From: CAMLJR01 sp964631955
GTDB lineage: Bacteria > Pseudomonadota > Gammaproteobacteria > Pseudomonadales > CAMLJR01
Assembly (NCBI GenBank): GCA_964631955.1
Contig: CAZWBA010000012.1
Coordinates: forward strand, 51,381-115,380
Length of the DNA stretch: 64,000 nt
Direction: 5' to 3'
Positions 50,740-60,366 of this stretch are shown piece by piece; the first letter of the stretch is position 1, and each line of letters starts with the position of its first letter. Position numbers and translations under genes: made by a program. The notes below the pieces were generated by a model. It did not search any database and was not told where the DNA came from. It worked only from the letters and a program-made list of their open reading frames with translations.

Positions 50740-52527
50740 CTAATTATTTCCTTGGGTTCTGATGGTGGGGGCGCTTGGCGGTTCGAGCGCGCCCGTATAT
50801 TTTTGGAGTGCTAAGATATGTGCGGCGATATTTTCACGCATTGCATTCAAATCATTCGTATTTTTTTCTGCTCTGAGATCTTCGAGCGTATTCTCCGCGT
50901 TGCTTATCGTGCCTTGACACCCAGAATTGTTGGAGCAGATAGTTTTTACCTTTTTAATAGTCTCTTCCAGTGCTGTTAAATAGCGAACATCTTCAATGCC
51001 TTCATGAAATCCTTCCCATGCAATAGTATCGATTACGCCATTAGCTGTTGGATAGACAAAATGATGGTCGCGATATTTGGCCGAGTCGAAGTCATTCCAG
51101 CTTGATCCGAAGGAGTGCATGTACGCATAAGGCATTGCGCCATCGACGCCGCTTTTCCATAGCTCAATGCCGTAGTTCCGTCGAAAAATATAGGGGTTTT
51201 CTGGTCCGGTTTGTGGAAATGCGTAAGTGAATATCCGCTTTGACGCTTTGTGAAATTTCGAGACTTCAGCGCTATCCGGCTTGTAAGCCAAAATCAACAA
51301 ATCCAGATTCGAGCCAACATTGTCAAAGGTTCCGGTCTTTCCTGCAGCAAAAACCTTAGCGCTTTTTTTGCGCACGACTTGCCATGAGGGAAGCTGCTTT
51401 CGCTGCTCCTCTCCTTTAGCCTCATCAATTCCATAGAGATGCAGTGAGTTATAGCCATAGTTAGAAGCGAGGGCTTGCAACTTTTCGATTTTACTCGCGA
51501 ATTCGCTTTCGGTCAGGCTCTGAACGGATGAGGCTGCAGAAAGGCCAACGTAGTAAAGGTTTGGGCTGTTGAAGCCAGCTTTTTTTCGTAAGCTTAAAGC
51601 GCGATCAACCAGCGCCCAGTTGCTGGTTTCCTGATACATGGTTGGGTTGGTAATGCCGTGCTCCTTCATATCGAGGAGCTCAGCCATAAATTGGGTATCG
51701 TCTTTATAATCGGATGAGATTGTTGCCCCCCGACTAAATAGCTTTCCGCGATAATAAATCGAATATTCGATACTAGGTGCTGGCAGGTTAAATGGATAAA
51801 TCGTAACAACAATAGGGACTTCGGAGACAAGGGCTCCAGCGTTATGAATCCGTATTTTCCCCCGATATTCTCCAGCTTCTGTATCTGCTGGAGGTTTAAC
51901 TTTGAGCCACACTTGCTGAATATCGTTACTGAGAGATAAAGGTTGCAGCGTATCGCTATCCTTGACGTTGAAGTCGGCAACCGCTGGCATCAGAGATCCT
52001 CCGGAGAGGGTATTCGGTTTGGAGGTATCGACGTAAGTGGCCTTTTGATTTTTTGAAATTTTCAAGAAGTTTTTTTGGTGCGTTATATCGAGTTTTACCA
52101 AAGTGGGGTCGTTAACCAGAAGTTCGGGGGTTAGTTTTTTCGACTTGTCTGGCGCTATTCCAGTCCATGCAGAGCCGCCTTGGAACCAGCGCTGGACGTA
52201 ATTTATTTTAATGTCAGAGCTGGAGATACTTTTTTCCTGTTGGCTAATGTGGCTGAGGTTGGTTACAGAAATTTCCAGCTTATTGCAAGAGGAGCCGTTC
52301 TGAGTGGTCATGACAAAACTCGCCGATGTATAGCTTCCGCGCGCAACAGCAAGTTTGATCTGGGGACCTAAGTAGGCTCTTAGGGCATCTAGCCAAGTAA
52401 TGATCGGAATTTCTGCAGTTGCGTTGACGGGGGCTGTGCCAATGTTGCACGCAATCGAAGAAGTTGCTGCAACAGCGAGGGCCGCACCGATTGAGACACG
52501 AAAAGAACGCGTTTGAGTTTTGTTCAT
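50740..52527 (-). CDS. Secreted DUF4091 / GH123-like protein
   Basis: This is a 595-residue exported protein. A signal peptide (VSIGAALAVAATSSIAC) is followed by an N-terminal domain and a C-terminal DUF4091 domain (ending in AWEGFHEGIEDVRYLTALEE). That domain occurs in glycoside hydrolase family 123, which cuts N-acetylgalactosamine linkages. The middle resembles a TIM barrel (LYYVGLSAASS, SLHLYGIDEAKGEE with an acidic DE pair). Cys in the signal region makes a lipoprotein possible. Inside an EPS locus it may trim or release polymer. Its start codon overlaps the wecC stop (ATGA). Confidence 0.82.
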   Translation of the reverse strand: MNKTQTRSFRVSIGAALAVAATSSIACNIGTAPVNATAEIPIITWLDALRAYLGPQIKLAVARGSYTSASFVMTTQNGSSCNKLEISVTNLSHISQQEKSISSSDIKINYVQRWFQGGSAWTGIAPDKSKKLTPELLVNDPTLVKLDITHQKNFLKISKNQKATYVDTSKPNTLSGGSLMPAVADFNVKDSDTLQPLSLSNDIQQVWLKVKPPADTEAGEYRGKIRIHNAGALVSEVPIVVTIYPFNLPAPSIEYSIYYRGKLFSRGATISSDYKDDTQFMAELLDMKEHGITNPTMYQETSNWALVDRALSLRKKAGFNSPNLYYVGLSAASSVQSLTESEFASKIEKLQALASNYGYNSLHLYGIDEAKGEEQRKQLPSWQVVRKKSAKVFAAGKTGTFDNVGSNLDLLILAYKPDSAEVSKFHKASKRIFTYAFPQTGPENPYIFRRNYGIELWKSGVDGAMPYAYMHSFGSSWNDFDSAKYRDHHFVYPTANGVIDTIAWEGFHEGIEDVRYLTALEETIKKVKTICSNNSGCQGTISNAENTLEDLRAEKNTNDLNAMRENIAAHILALQKYTGALEPPSAPTIRTQGNN

Positions 52528-53732
52528 TTCACGACTCCTCGGGTGTCTATAACCACCTTCTCTTTTAGGTCTGAGGCAGATAGCTTTTTGAACGGCTTGT
52601 GATCGACCAGCAACAAAATAATATCGGCCTCTTTGATCACTTCTTCCACCTGCATCAAATTAAACTCCGGATGCGATTTCAAGTTTGGTTCGCAAATCAA
52701 CAACTGGCCAATATTTTCTTTTCGCAAATGGTGAACAATGTCCATTGCCGGGCTTTCGCGCAGATCATCAACGTCAGCTTTAAATGCAAGGCCCAAGCAC
52801 GCGATAATTGGGTTTTTAAATTTTTCTGCTTTTTTTCTAACGCGTTCTAAAACCCATTCGGGCTTATGATCATTCACCTCACGCGCCGTACGAATTAGGC
52901 GGGCATATTCCGGCGAGCGATGTACGATAAACCACGGGTCCACAGCGATACAGTGACCGCCGACGCCAGGGCCGGGTTGCAGAATATTGACACGTGGGTG
53001 ACGGTTGGCAAGAGCAATAACTTCCCAAGTGTTAATGCCTTCGGCTTCGGCGATCATCGAGATTTCATTTGCGAAAGCGATGTTCACATCACGAAATGAG
53101 TTTTCGGTCAGTTTTACCATTTCCGCCGTCTTAGCCGTGGTTGCCAGTACTTCTCCACGTACGAATTCCTCATAGAACGCGACAGCAACCTGTGTTGAGG
53201 CTTCATTAATCCCGCCGACAACACGATCATTTTCAACAAGCTCTACTAAAATGCGACCCGGTAAAACGCGTTCCGGGCAATGGGCAACGAACACATCGGT
53301 GCCGACGTGATGGCCATGCTCGGTGAGAATGCGCGCGACAATTTCATCCGTCGTACCAACCGGGCTTGTCGACTCAAGAATGACGAGGTTTCCGGGTTTT
53401 ACGTATGGGCAGATCGCCTGTGTGGCTTTCTCTACATAGGTGAGGTCGGGCTTTTTGCCATCTGCAAACGGGGTGGGTACTGCGATGATAAAAATATCTG
53501 CTTCGGTCGGCTGCTGTGAAGCAATTAAATTGCCGGCTTGTACGGCGGATTTGACGAGAATATCGAGATCGGGTTCAACGATATGAATGCCACCGCTGTT
53601 GATGGTTTCTACCACCTTCGTGGAAACGTCGACTCCGTGGACCTGGTAGCCTTTAGTGCCTAACAGCGAAGCTGTGGGTAACCCTATATAGCCCAGACCG
53701 ATGACGCAAATCTTTTTTGATGCAGCGCTCAT
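52524..53732 (-). CDS. wecC: UDP-N-acetyl-D-mannosamine dehydrogenase
   Basis: WecC oxidises UDP-ManNAc twice to UDP-ManNAcA, an acidic sugar donor. The 402 residues are full length. The NAD motif GLGYIGLPTA is at 12-21. The catalytic cysteine lies in GVGGHCIAVDPWF (Cys261). FKADVDDLRESP marks the C-terminal UDP-sugar domain. It is 21 bases downstream of wecB, its substrate-forming partner. With wecB it implies ManNAcA in the repeat unit, so the polymer is acidic. Confidence 0.93.
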   Translation of the reverse strand: MSAASKKICVIGLGYIGLPTASLLGTKGYQVHGVDVSTKVVETINSGGIHIVEPDLDILVKSAVQAGNLIASQQPTEADIFIIAVPTPFADGKKPDLTYVEKATQAICPYVKPGNLVILESTSPVGTTDEIVARILTEHGHHVGTDVFVAHCPERVLPGRILVELVENDRVVGGINEASTQVAVAFYEEFVRGEVLATTAKTAEMVKLTENSFRDVNIAFANEISMIAEAEGINTWEVIALANRHPRVNILQPGPGVGGHCIAVDPWFIVHRSPEYARLIRTAREVNDHKPEWVLERVRKKAEKFKNPIIACLGLAFKADVDDLRESPAMDIVHHLRKENIGQLLICEPNLKSHPEFNLMQVEEVIKEADIILLLVDHKPFKKLSASDLKEKVVIDTRGVVK

Positions 53733-53753
53733 GCAAAAATCTCCTGCTGGCGA

Positions 53754-54908
53754 TTATCGATCGACCAGTGACAAATTTTGTTTGATATAGGAAACGATTT
53801 GTTTGGCGGCGGTTCCATTGCCGAACGGATTAGAGGCATTTGCCATGGCGCGATAGGCATCTTTGTCGGTCAGGAGTAATTCCACGGCGTCGATAATTCG
53901 TTGTTTATCGGTGCCCACGAGTTTTACAGTGCCTGCTTCCAATGCCTCGGGGCGCTCGGTTACTTCACGCATGACGAGGACCGGCTTTCCGAGAGAGGGG
54001 CCTTCTTCCTGAATACCGCCGGAGTCAGTCAGAATTAAATCGGATTGATCCATGAGCCAAACGAAAGGTAAATATTCAAGCGGCTCAATCAAATGCACAT
54101 TTTGAAGATCGCTAAGAATTTCGAGGACGGGTTTTTGTACATTTGGATTCAGATGTACGGGATAGACCAGCAGCCAATCCGGGTGCGAGAGCGCAAGCGT
54201 GCGTATCGCATTACATAAGTCGATAAAACCCTGGCCGAAATTTTCGCGGCGATGGCCGGTAATTAATACGAAACGTCCATTGCGGGTCACAATCCGTTCG
54301 CAGAGTGGTCTTCCGATTGCGTGATGCCAGGCGGTAATAGGCATGGTTTTGACTTTATCGCGTGCGATTAACAATGCATCGATGACCGTATTACCCGTGA
54401 CAATGATTTTTTCCGGTGCGACGTTTTCTGCGAGAAGGTTGCGAAATGCCCGCTCAGTAGGCGCGAAATGCATAGCGGTAATGCGACCGACCAGAGAGCG
54501 GTTTGCTTCTTCGGGGAAGGGCGCCAGTAAATTACCCGTGCGGAGTCCCGCCTCAACATGCCCCACGGGGATGCCTTGATAAAACGCAGCCAGGGCTGCA
54601 GCAAAGCACGTGGTTGTATCTCCATGTACTAAAACGAGATAGGGTTTCTCTTGTTTTAATACATCGCGCATGCCAAGCAGTACCCGGCTGGTGACATCGT
54701 AAAGATCCTGCCCTGGTTGCATGACATTGAGATCGATATCAGCTTTCAGGTCAAAAATTCGCATCACCTGATCGAGCATTTGTCGATGTTGCGCAGTGAC
54801 GCAAACGAGCGACTCCAATTCCGGTTCGGCAGCGAGAGCGAGAGCAACGGGTGCCATCTTGATCGCCTCGGGGCGTGTCCCAAAAACTGTCATTACTCGC
54901 TTTTTCAT
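53754..54908 (-). CDS. wecB: UDP-N-acetylglucosamine 2-epimerase
   Basis: WecB interconverts UDP-GlcNAc and UDP-ManNAc. The 384 residues are full length. Family blocks visible are VFGTRPEAIKMAPV, TAQHRQMLDQVM, HGDTTTCFAAALAAFY, GHVEAGLRTG, ITGHRRENFGQG and LTDSGGIQEEGPSLGKPVLVMREVTERPE. It feeds wecC directly downstream. It lies next to the ATPase genes at the regulatory end of the locus. Confidence 0.94.
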   Translation of the reverse strand: MKKRVMTVFGTRPEAIKMAPVALALAAEPELESLVCVTAQHRQMLDQVMRIFDLKADIDLNVMQPGQDLYDVTSRVLLGMRDVLKQEKPYLVLVHGDTTTCFAAALAAFYQGIPVGHVEAGLRTGNLLAPFPEEANRSLVGRITAMHFAPTERAFRNLLAENVAPEKIIVTGNTVIDALLIARDKVKTMPITAWHHAIGRPLCERIVTRNGRFVLITGHRRENFGQGFIDLCNAIRTLALSHPDWLLVYPVHLNPNVQKPVLEILSDLQNVHLIEPLEYLPFVWLMDQSDLILTDSGGIQEEGPSLGKPVLVMREVTERPEALEAGTVKLVGTDKQRIIDAVELLLTDKDAYRAMANASNPFGNGTAAKQIVSYIKQNLSLVDR

Positions 54909-54955
54909 TTTATTTTCGCTACTTCAAACCGCGTATTTTACGAAGTGCCACGTAG

Positions 54956-55885
54956 TTATTGCGTGGATGCTAAAGATGGACGTGGGAACAATGTCTCGAT
55001 GTTAATGCCATGCTGTGTTGCAATTTCATCACTGATTTCTTTTACAGCTGGATTGTTGCGGTCGTGATAATTGATACCACCGAGGCGGCGACCTTTGGCG
55101 GATTCGAGCACGGCGTTAAATCCGATTTTATCGAGCCCGCGCGCGAATCCATATACCAGCGCATAATCGCAAAGAGTATTAATGAGTCGTGGAACGCCAC
55201 CGCTCAGGCAATAAACAATATCGCAGGCTTTATCGGAAAAAATCTCGCGATTACCACCGGCGGCTTCGAGGCGATGCTGTATATATTTACGGGTATCAAT
55301 ACAGCTGAGAGGCTCAAGGTGATACTCGACAGAAACTCGTTGCGCGATTTGCGCCAGCCGAGGTTGCGAAAGAAGTTCCAATAATTCAGGTTGGCCAAGC
55401 AGAACAATTTTTAAAAGCTGATCACGCTCTGCATTGATGTTGGTTAGCATGCGCAATTCTTCGAGTGCTTTATCATTAAGATTTTGAGCTTCGTCGACAA
55501 TCAGAACAGTAATTTTGCCCTGCGCGTATTGATTAATGAGGAATTGCTGAAATTCCCGAAAGAGGGCGATGCTATCGCGGCCCTCATAAGGCAGATTAAA
55601 GGCGGATACCACCCAGTGAATGAGTTTGTCCTCAAAGCCCAGCGTATTATTGATGACACCGATTGTAAGGCGTTGATAATCGAGCTGTTGCAGTAATTTG
55701 CGCAATAAAGTGGTTTTTCCCGCTCCTACTGCACCGGTGATTACAGTGAGTCCACCGACGGAATCGGAAAGGCCATATTTGAGCAGGCTCAAGCCTAAAC
55801 TGTGTTTCTCCGATAGATATAAGCTGTCAGGATCGGGAGCCAGACTGAAAGGGGCATGAGTGAAATGATAATGCTCAAGATACAT
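54956..55885 (-). CDS. ExeA-like AAA ATPase of the exosortase/EPS locus
   Basis: This is a 309-residue ATPase of the type regularly encoded in exosortase-linked EPS loci. Walker A GAVGAGKTT is at 51-59 and Walker B VLIVDEAQNL at about 126-135. Sensor-like R and GGVPRLINTLCD follow. It is soluble and resembles the secretion ATPase ExeA, without its membrane and peptidoglycan-binding part. Its role in these loci is not defined. It sits between the CpsD-like gene (8-base gap) and wecB. Confidence 0.88.
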   Translation of the reverse strand: MYLEHYHFTHAPFSLAPDPDSLYLSEKHSLGLSLLKYGLSDSVGGLTVITGAVGAGKTTLLRKLLQQLDYQRLTIGVINNTLGFEDKLIHWVVSAFNLPYEGRDSIALFREFQQFLINQYAQGKITVLIVDEAQNLNDKALEELRMLTNINAERDQLLKIVLLGQPELLELLSQPRLAQIAQRVSVEYHLEPLSCIDTRKYIQHRLEAAGGNREIFSDKACDIVYCLSGGVPRLINTLCDYALVYGFARGLDKIGFNAVLESAKGRRLGGINYHDRNNPAVKEISDEIATQHGINIETLFPRPSLASTQ

Positions 55886-55892
55886 GTTGGCC

Positions 55893-56684
55893 TCAGCGTA
55901 CCTTATTGAGCACGGTGCCTAGCAGATGGGTGCCTTGTAATAATTGTAGGGAGCGCTCGATATCTGCACGTTTGCTGACGCAGTCTTCGACAACGAGAAG
56001 CGTTGCATCCGCATAGGGTGCAAAGACCAGCGCGTCGTCGTCATCAAGCAGGGCAGGAAGATCGAAAATAATTAAACGGGATTCATAGCGATTTACGATA
56101 TCGTTAAGTAGTGCTCCCATCTGTGGCGATGAAAGTAGTTCGGAGCGACGCTTCGTATCACCACTGTTGGGTAAAATCACAAGCCGTTCAAAGCCGGGAT
56201 TTACGAGCGCCTGACTCAGTTCTACTTTTCCTTCCACGACATCGATCAGGCCATATTCACTGTGAATACCTAATTTGTTGAGAATGCTCGGGCTACGCAA
56301 GTCGAGCTCGACGAGCATGACCGTCTGGTTAACTTCCAATGAAAGACTGATAGCGAGATTGAGAGCAGTCAGTGTTTTTCCAGCCTGACTATTGGGGCTG
56401 GTGATCGCCAGCGTATGCCAGCTATTTTCGCGAAATTTACGGAGGATCTGCGTGCGAAGCTGACGATAACTTTCCGCGCGCTTGTCATCCCCGGAGGCTG
56501 CAATAATACGTTCGCGACGCAAGTGATGGGGGTCGAGTTCTACAACACGGGTCTGCGTGTACTCAATTTTTTTTGCAGCAGTGTCTGGCGTAAAGGTTTG
56601 GCTTGGTGCTTCGCTGGCTTCAATGGCGGCCCCGGATTGCCTTTGTTCGCGCGCCTTATCTATCGCTTGTTGAATAAAATCCAC
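55893..56684 (-). CDS. CpsD/CapB-type ATPase (BY-kinase-like), no tyrosine tail
   Basis: This is a 263-residue P-loop protein that partners the Wzz-type chain-length protein. I place the start at GTG 56684 (GAGG upstream). The frame extends further but overlaps the neighbour. Walker A is SPNSQAGKT (96-104), Walker A' is VMLVELDLRSPS (122-133) and Walker B is RLIIFDLP near 203. There is no tyrosine-rich C-terminal tail, so autophosphorylation is doubtful. This agrees with XrtA/XrtD-type loci, where the tail is usually lost. 17 bases separate it from the upstream gene. Confidence 0.87.
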   Translation of the reverse strand: MDFIQQAIDKAREQRQSGAAIEASEAPSQTFTPDTAAKKIEYTQTRVVELDPHHLRRERIIAASGDDKRAESYRQLRTQILRKFRENSWHTLAITSPNSQAGKTLTALNLAISLSLEVNQTVMLVELDLRSPSILNKLGIHSEYGLIDVVEGKVELSQALVNPGFERLVILPNSGDTKRRSELLSSPQMGALLNDIVNRYESRLIIFDLPALLDDDDALVFAPYADATLLVVEDCVSKRADIERSLQLLQGTHLLGTVLNKVR

Positions 56685-56701
56685 AATAGTTACCTCAGGA
56701 A

Positions 56702-58468
56702 TTAATAGCCAAGACCCAGCTTGCGCAGAACTATGAACCAAAGTACATCGAGAGGTCTGTAAAAGAAATGTATGAGAGCCAGCACCACCAGTCCCGCGAT
56801 GACAATCCCGGCCCACATTAAACGCGCCTGTTTATCGACTCTCTTTTCTTCCTCTGCAATCATTACATAAGGAATACTTGCCAGCGGAGCGATGCCTATA
56901 AGCTCGGTTAACTCCAGACGTCCCTTCACGCTATCGTCGAGCATTTCTACAGCACCCGCCACCGCGACTGCCGCAAGACCCGCCAAAATAACACCAATGA
57001 TAAGTATGGCTATCCGATTGGGGCTCACTGGGCTGTCTGGAAGAATAGGGGGCTGAATTAACGTATAGCGTTCACCCTTTCGCTCGGTTTCCAAACTTTG
57101 AGCAAGTTCGGCTTCCATCTGCTTGGCTTTTATTTCCTGGTATTTGAGCGTGGTGGTTTGCAGATCGCGTGACATTTCGACATAAGCTTTCTCCACGTCC
57201 GGCGCCTTGGAAACATAATCCTCAAACTTCTGGATTTTTCCTGATAATTCTCCAATGCGAGCCGTTAATGTCTGAATGTCGGCATCAGTTGCCTTCAGTT
57301 GTGTATCGAGCAATACATAGGCTGGATTGTCTGCGTGCGTCGTATCCTGACGCAGGGAGGATGTGCTCTCATTGAGCAGTGCCTCTACCACACGCTGCTG
57401 CTTGAGAACCTCTGGATGGTCTGGCGTGTAGGTTTGTTTGAGTTCATTTAATTTATCCTGTTCGGTACGTAACTGCGCGGCAAAATCCTTGCTGCTGCCA
57501 CCTTTTCCTAATTTTTCCTCGAGATGACTGATTTCCCGTTGCAGTCTGAGTACATCGGGATGTTCGGCGTTATAAAGTGCGGACTTGTTGCGGTATTCGG
57601 ATTGCAGTGCTTTAAGTCGATCGGGGTCGCTCAGGGCCTTTTGTCCATCCGGTAAATCGGTAGCGGCATAAGGACTTATCTGCGTCATATTGGCTTGCAG
57701 CTGGACGCGATGTTTCTGAAGTTCGGAAAGCCGTACCTTGGATTCGTTTAATTCCATATCGGAGCGCTCAATAACATTCAGGTTGTATTGATACAGCTCT
57801 GGCAGTGCCCCTTCATTTTTTGCCTTGAATTCGGCAATTTTCTGTTCAAGCTCTTTAATGTGGTTGCTAAGTTGGTCTGCTTCGTTTTTCAGGAATTCCG
57901 AAGTCGTCGATGATTTGGTAGTGCGACTCTTGAGATTCTCGTTCATGTAGATATCGACAAGCTCATTTGTTACTTTTTGCGCGAGAGCCGGCTTGCGATG
58001 ATCAAATGAAAGTGTGAAAGCGATAGTGGCTTCCATCGGGCGTCCAAATCGCGGGTCCATGACTTCTGCACTGACCACATCAAGTTTCATTTTCTTCTGA
58101 AACTTCTTCACGATTTCCGTTCTTGGCATGCGACGCAGTTCGTCCTCGTCCCATAACTGGTACTTTTGGACGATGCCCATGATGGTATTGAGCGTCAAGG
58201 CACGTTGCGAAATAACCTGCAGCTCCTGGTTGGCAAAGCCGGTGATGGTGGAGCGAACCAGGTCCTGCGGAATTTCCTGTTCTTCGATAAGAATGGTCGC
58301 GGTTGCACGATAGCTGGGCGGCCAGAATAAAACGGCAAGTACAGTCAGCCCCAATACCAGTAACGCCACTTTCTGCATGTGGTTTTTACGGCGCTTGAGA
58401 ATGCTCAAATAATCTGCCAGCGATTTCCCGCCTTCTTCGAGCTCTGTTATTGAATTGGCCATATTCAT
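56702..58468 (-). CDS. Wzz/GumC-type chain-length determinant
   Basis: This 588-residue inner-membrane protein sets polymer length with the ATPase downstream. Helices lie near residues 36-52 and 478-500. The periplasmic part between them is long coiled coil (SNHIKELEQKIAEFKAK, SHLEEKLGKGG, LNELKQTYTPDHPEVLKQQR). A proline-rich segment (PPILPDSPVSPNR) precedes the second helix. A third hydrophobic segment near the C-terminus (LMWAGIVIAGLVVLALIHFFY, about 546-566) is extra compared with simple Wzz proteins. It is the usual partner of the PEP-CTERM type loci. Confidence 0.9.
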   Translation of the reverse strand: MNMANSITELEEGGKSLADYLSILKRRKNHMQKVALLVLGLTVLAVLFWPPSYRATATILIEEQEIPQDLVRSTITGFANQELQVISQRALTLNTIMGIVQKYQLWDEDELRRMPRTEIVKKFQKKMKLDVVSAEVMDPRFGRPMEATIAFTLSFDHRKPALAQKVTNELVDIYMNENLKSRTTKSSTTSEFLKNEADQLSNHIKELEQKIAEFKAKNEGALPELYQYNLNVIERSDMELNESKVRLSELQKHRVQLQANMTQISPYAATDLPDGQKALSDPDRLKALQSEYRNKSALYNAEHPDVLRLQREISHLEEKLGKGGSSKDFAAQLRTEQDKLNELKQTYTPDHPEVLKQQRVVEALLNESTSSLRQDTTHADNPAYVLLDTQLKATDADIQTLTARIGELSGKIQKFEDYVSKAPDVEKAYVEMSRDLQTTTLKYQEIKAKQMEAELAQSLETERKGERYTLIQPPILPDSPVSPNRIAILIIGVILAGLAAVAVAGAVEMLDDSVKGRLELTELIGIAPLASIPYVMIAEEEKRVDKQARLMWAGIVIAGLVVLALIHFFYRPLDVLWFIVLRKLGLGY

Positions 58469-58495
58469 ATTAAGTTCCGTGAGTACTGCAATAAG

Positions 58496-59812
58496 TTATC
58501 TAGACCAGTGCCATGATTGGGGCTGGTATCTTATTCCTAACGTAATGGTCTGGGCATTAGCCTTGATTTCGTAGTCCGGGTATTCCTGGAAGCGATATCT
58601 GTAGTTGCTGGTGAGGAGCCATTCCTCGGTCAGTCTGTAATTGTATTCAAGAGCCGCGCTACCGTAGTTACGGTTGAGTTGCGAGAACGATGCGGTCTGC
58701 GCTTCGGAGTCGTCCAGCTCACGGTTACGCACTCCTTGAATGATGAACCGGATTTTTTGTAGTTCTGTCAGTGCATACGACCAGCTGCCGGTTAACTGTG
58801 TCTGATCGACGGCCTGCCCATTGCTGGTAGGTTGGGTGGCTTTACGCAACGAAAGTTCAAATTGCTGGCGTTCATTTTTCCATTGCCAGCTGATGTCACT
58901 GGTGAATTCCCGACCACGCTGATCTTCCCGTGCGCAAAGCGCGGAAATATATTGCCCGCAGATATTTTCGGGGTCGGTCAGGGAGTAATTTGTTTCCTGC
59001 CGTGAATTACCGACCATCAGGCTGATGCTCTGTTGCTCGGTCCAGGCATATTTGGTTCCCACCAGAAATCCATGAGAGCGCGTTTTAGTTACAGTCGTTT
59101 GCTCGGCGACGCCAGCCTGAACCAGCAGTGGACTTCCGAAAAAGTTGATTTCAAGGAAATAGGGAAGCGATAAGGTTCGGTCTTCCGTTTCGAAATTTGT
59201 CAGGCTCACGCGTGCCAGCAAACTCCAGCGCTCGTTTATCAAATGGCTCCAATCGATATTGGTATCCCAATATTCGTATCCCGTGTACGCATCGTTGTCG
59301 TACTCGTCCTTGCTATAACGGCCATTGAGGCTGACGGAGTCATTTTCAGTCAACTGGTATGTCCACGAAGGGAGCAGGGTGTACCGATCGTGTCTTTCTG
59401 CTTTATTACTGATGCGACCGCTACTTTCAATTTCACTGGTATTGGTTGAGTCGTGTACGAAGTCTGCGTTGAGGCCTATGGCGCTTCGTTCGAGCTGGTA
59501 GCGATAAGACGCGGAGGCGAATTGATCATCTGTATTGAATTGATTTTCATCAAAGCGCTGGGAGCGCAGTCGCCCGTTCAGATTCAGCTTATGTATTTCG
59601 GTATTTACATCGAAAAATATTTTTGAATTGGCTTCCGCGCCACTGATTGTGATTTCGTCATCCTCAGTCAGGCGGAAGTTGTCGTCGTAGATTGCGTTAA
59701 GGCCAAAATCAAAGCCAGTTGAATAATCGGCCGCCACAACGTGGCCACAGGTACTCAAGAGGATGAGGGCGGCTGGAAGGTTTGAGTAACGCAGCATATT
59801 GAAACTCTTCAA
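58496..59812 (-). CDS. Outer-membrane beta-barrel protein of the EPS locus
   Basis: This is a 438-residue exported protein. A signal peptide (LPAALILLSTCGHVVAADY) is followed by repeating amphipathic strands (SASYRYQLERSAIGLNADF, TLLPSWTYQLTENDSVSLNGRY, LTEEWLLTSNYRYRFQEY) ending in a C-terminal aromatic strand typical of an outer-membrane barrel. Proteins of this kind in PEP-CTERM loci are thought to serve as export pores or anchors. Its start codon overlaps the stop of the export gene upstream (ATGA). Confidence 0.83.
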   Translation of the reverse strand: MKSFNMLRYSNLPAALILLSTCGHVVAADYSTGFDFGLNAIYDDNFRLTEDDEITISGAEANSKIFFDVNTEIHKLNLNGRLRSQRFDENQFNTDDQFASASYRYQLERSAIGLNADFVHDSTNTSEIESSGRISNKAERHDRYTLLPSWTYQLTENDSVSLNGRYSKDEYDNDAYTGYEYWDTNIDWSHLINERWSLLARVSLTNFETEDRTLSLPYFLEINFFGSPLLVQAGVAEQTTVTKTRSHGFLVGTKYAWTEQQSISLMVGNSRQETNYSLTDPENICGQYISALCAREDQRGREFTSDISWQWKNERQQFELSLRKATQPTSNGQAVDQTQLTGSWSYALTELQKIRFIIQGVRNRELDDSEAQTASFSQLNRNYGSAALEYNYRLTEEWLLTSNYRYRFQEYPDYEIKANAQTITLGIRYQPQSWHWSR

Positions 59813-60366
59813 GGCACAACGACAACATCGCCACTTTGCAGCACTATGTTGGTCTGCAATTCATCGCCGCTTTTTACATCGCTATAACGGAAGCGAATGG
59901 CTTTCTGATTTCCGTCTTTATCGCGGCGAAGAACGTTGATGCTGCTTTCTGCGGCAAATGCGTTCAATCCACCCGCCATTGCGAGCGCCTGCATCACGTC
60001 TGTAGGCTGGTTGATTGGAAATTGGCCGGGACGATTAACCTTGCCGAGAACGTAAATAATATTACCGGCTGTTTGCTTGATCATTATGGTAACGGTGGGC
60101 TGGTCCTTCATGAATTTGGTTAGCGCTGTTGTCAAATTCTTTTCGACCTCGGGTACGCTCAGGCCACCTGCCTGCACCTGGCCGGCAAGCGGAATGCTAA
60201 TTGTTCCATCGGGGCGTACGAGCACCTCCTGGGATATATCTTTTTCGTTCCAGACGTAGACGATCAGGATGTCACCCGGGTTGATTCGATAAGATGCGGT
60301 ATCTGCTATTGATAATGTCGAAGTGAGCAATAAAAATCCGGTCAGAAGACTCCGAATCAATGACAT
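59809..60366 (-). CDS. Wza-like polysaccharide export protein
   Basis: This is a 185-residue exported protein with a polysaccharide-export domain (SYRINPGDILIVYVWNEKDISQEVLVRPDGTISIPLAGQVQAGGL) and a SLBB-like domain (VIYVLGKVNRPGQFPI, ALAMAGGLNAFAAES). Start ATG 60364-60366 has GGTGA upstream and gives a clean signal peptide. The mature start lacks a lipobox Cys, so it is not an obvious lipoprotein, unlike E. coli Wza. It is the first gene of the 27-kb locus and therefore its promoter should be in the gap upstream. Confidence 0.87.
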   Translation of the reverse strand: MSLIRSLLTGFLLLTSTLSIADTASYRINPGDILIVYVWNEKDISQEVLVRPDGTISIPLAGQVQAGGLSVPEVEKNLTTALTKFMKDQPTVTIMIKQTAGNIIYVLGKVNRPGQFPINQPTDVMQALAMAGGLNAFAAESSINVLRRDKDGNQKAIRFRYSDVKSGDELQTNIVLQSGDVVVVP

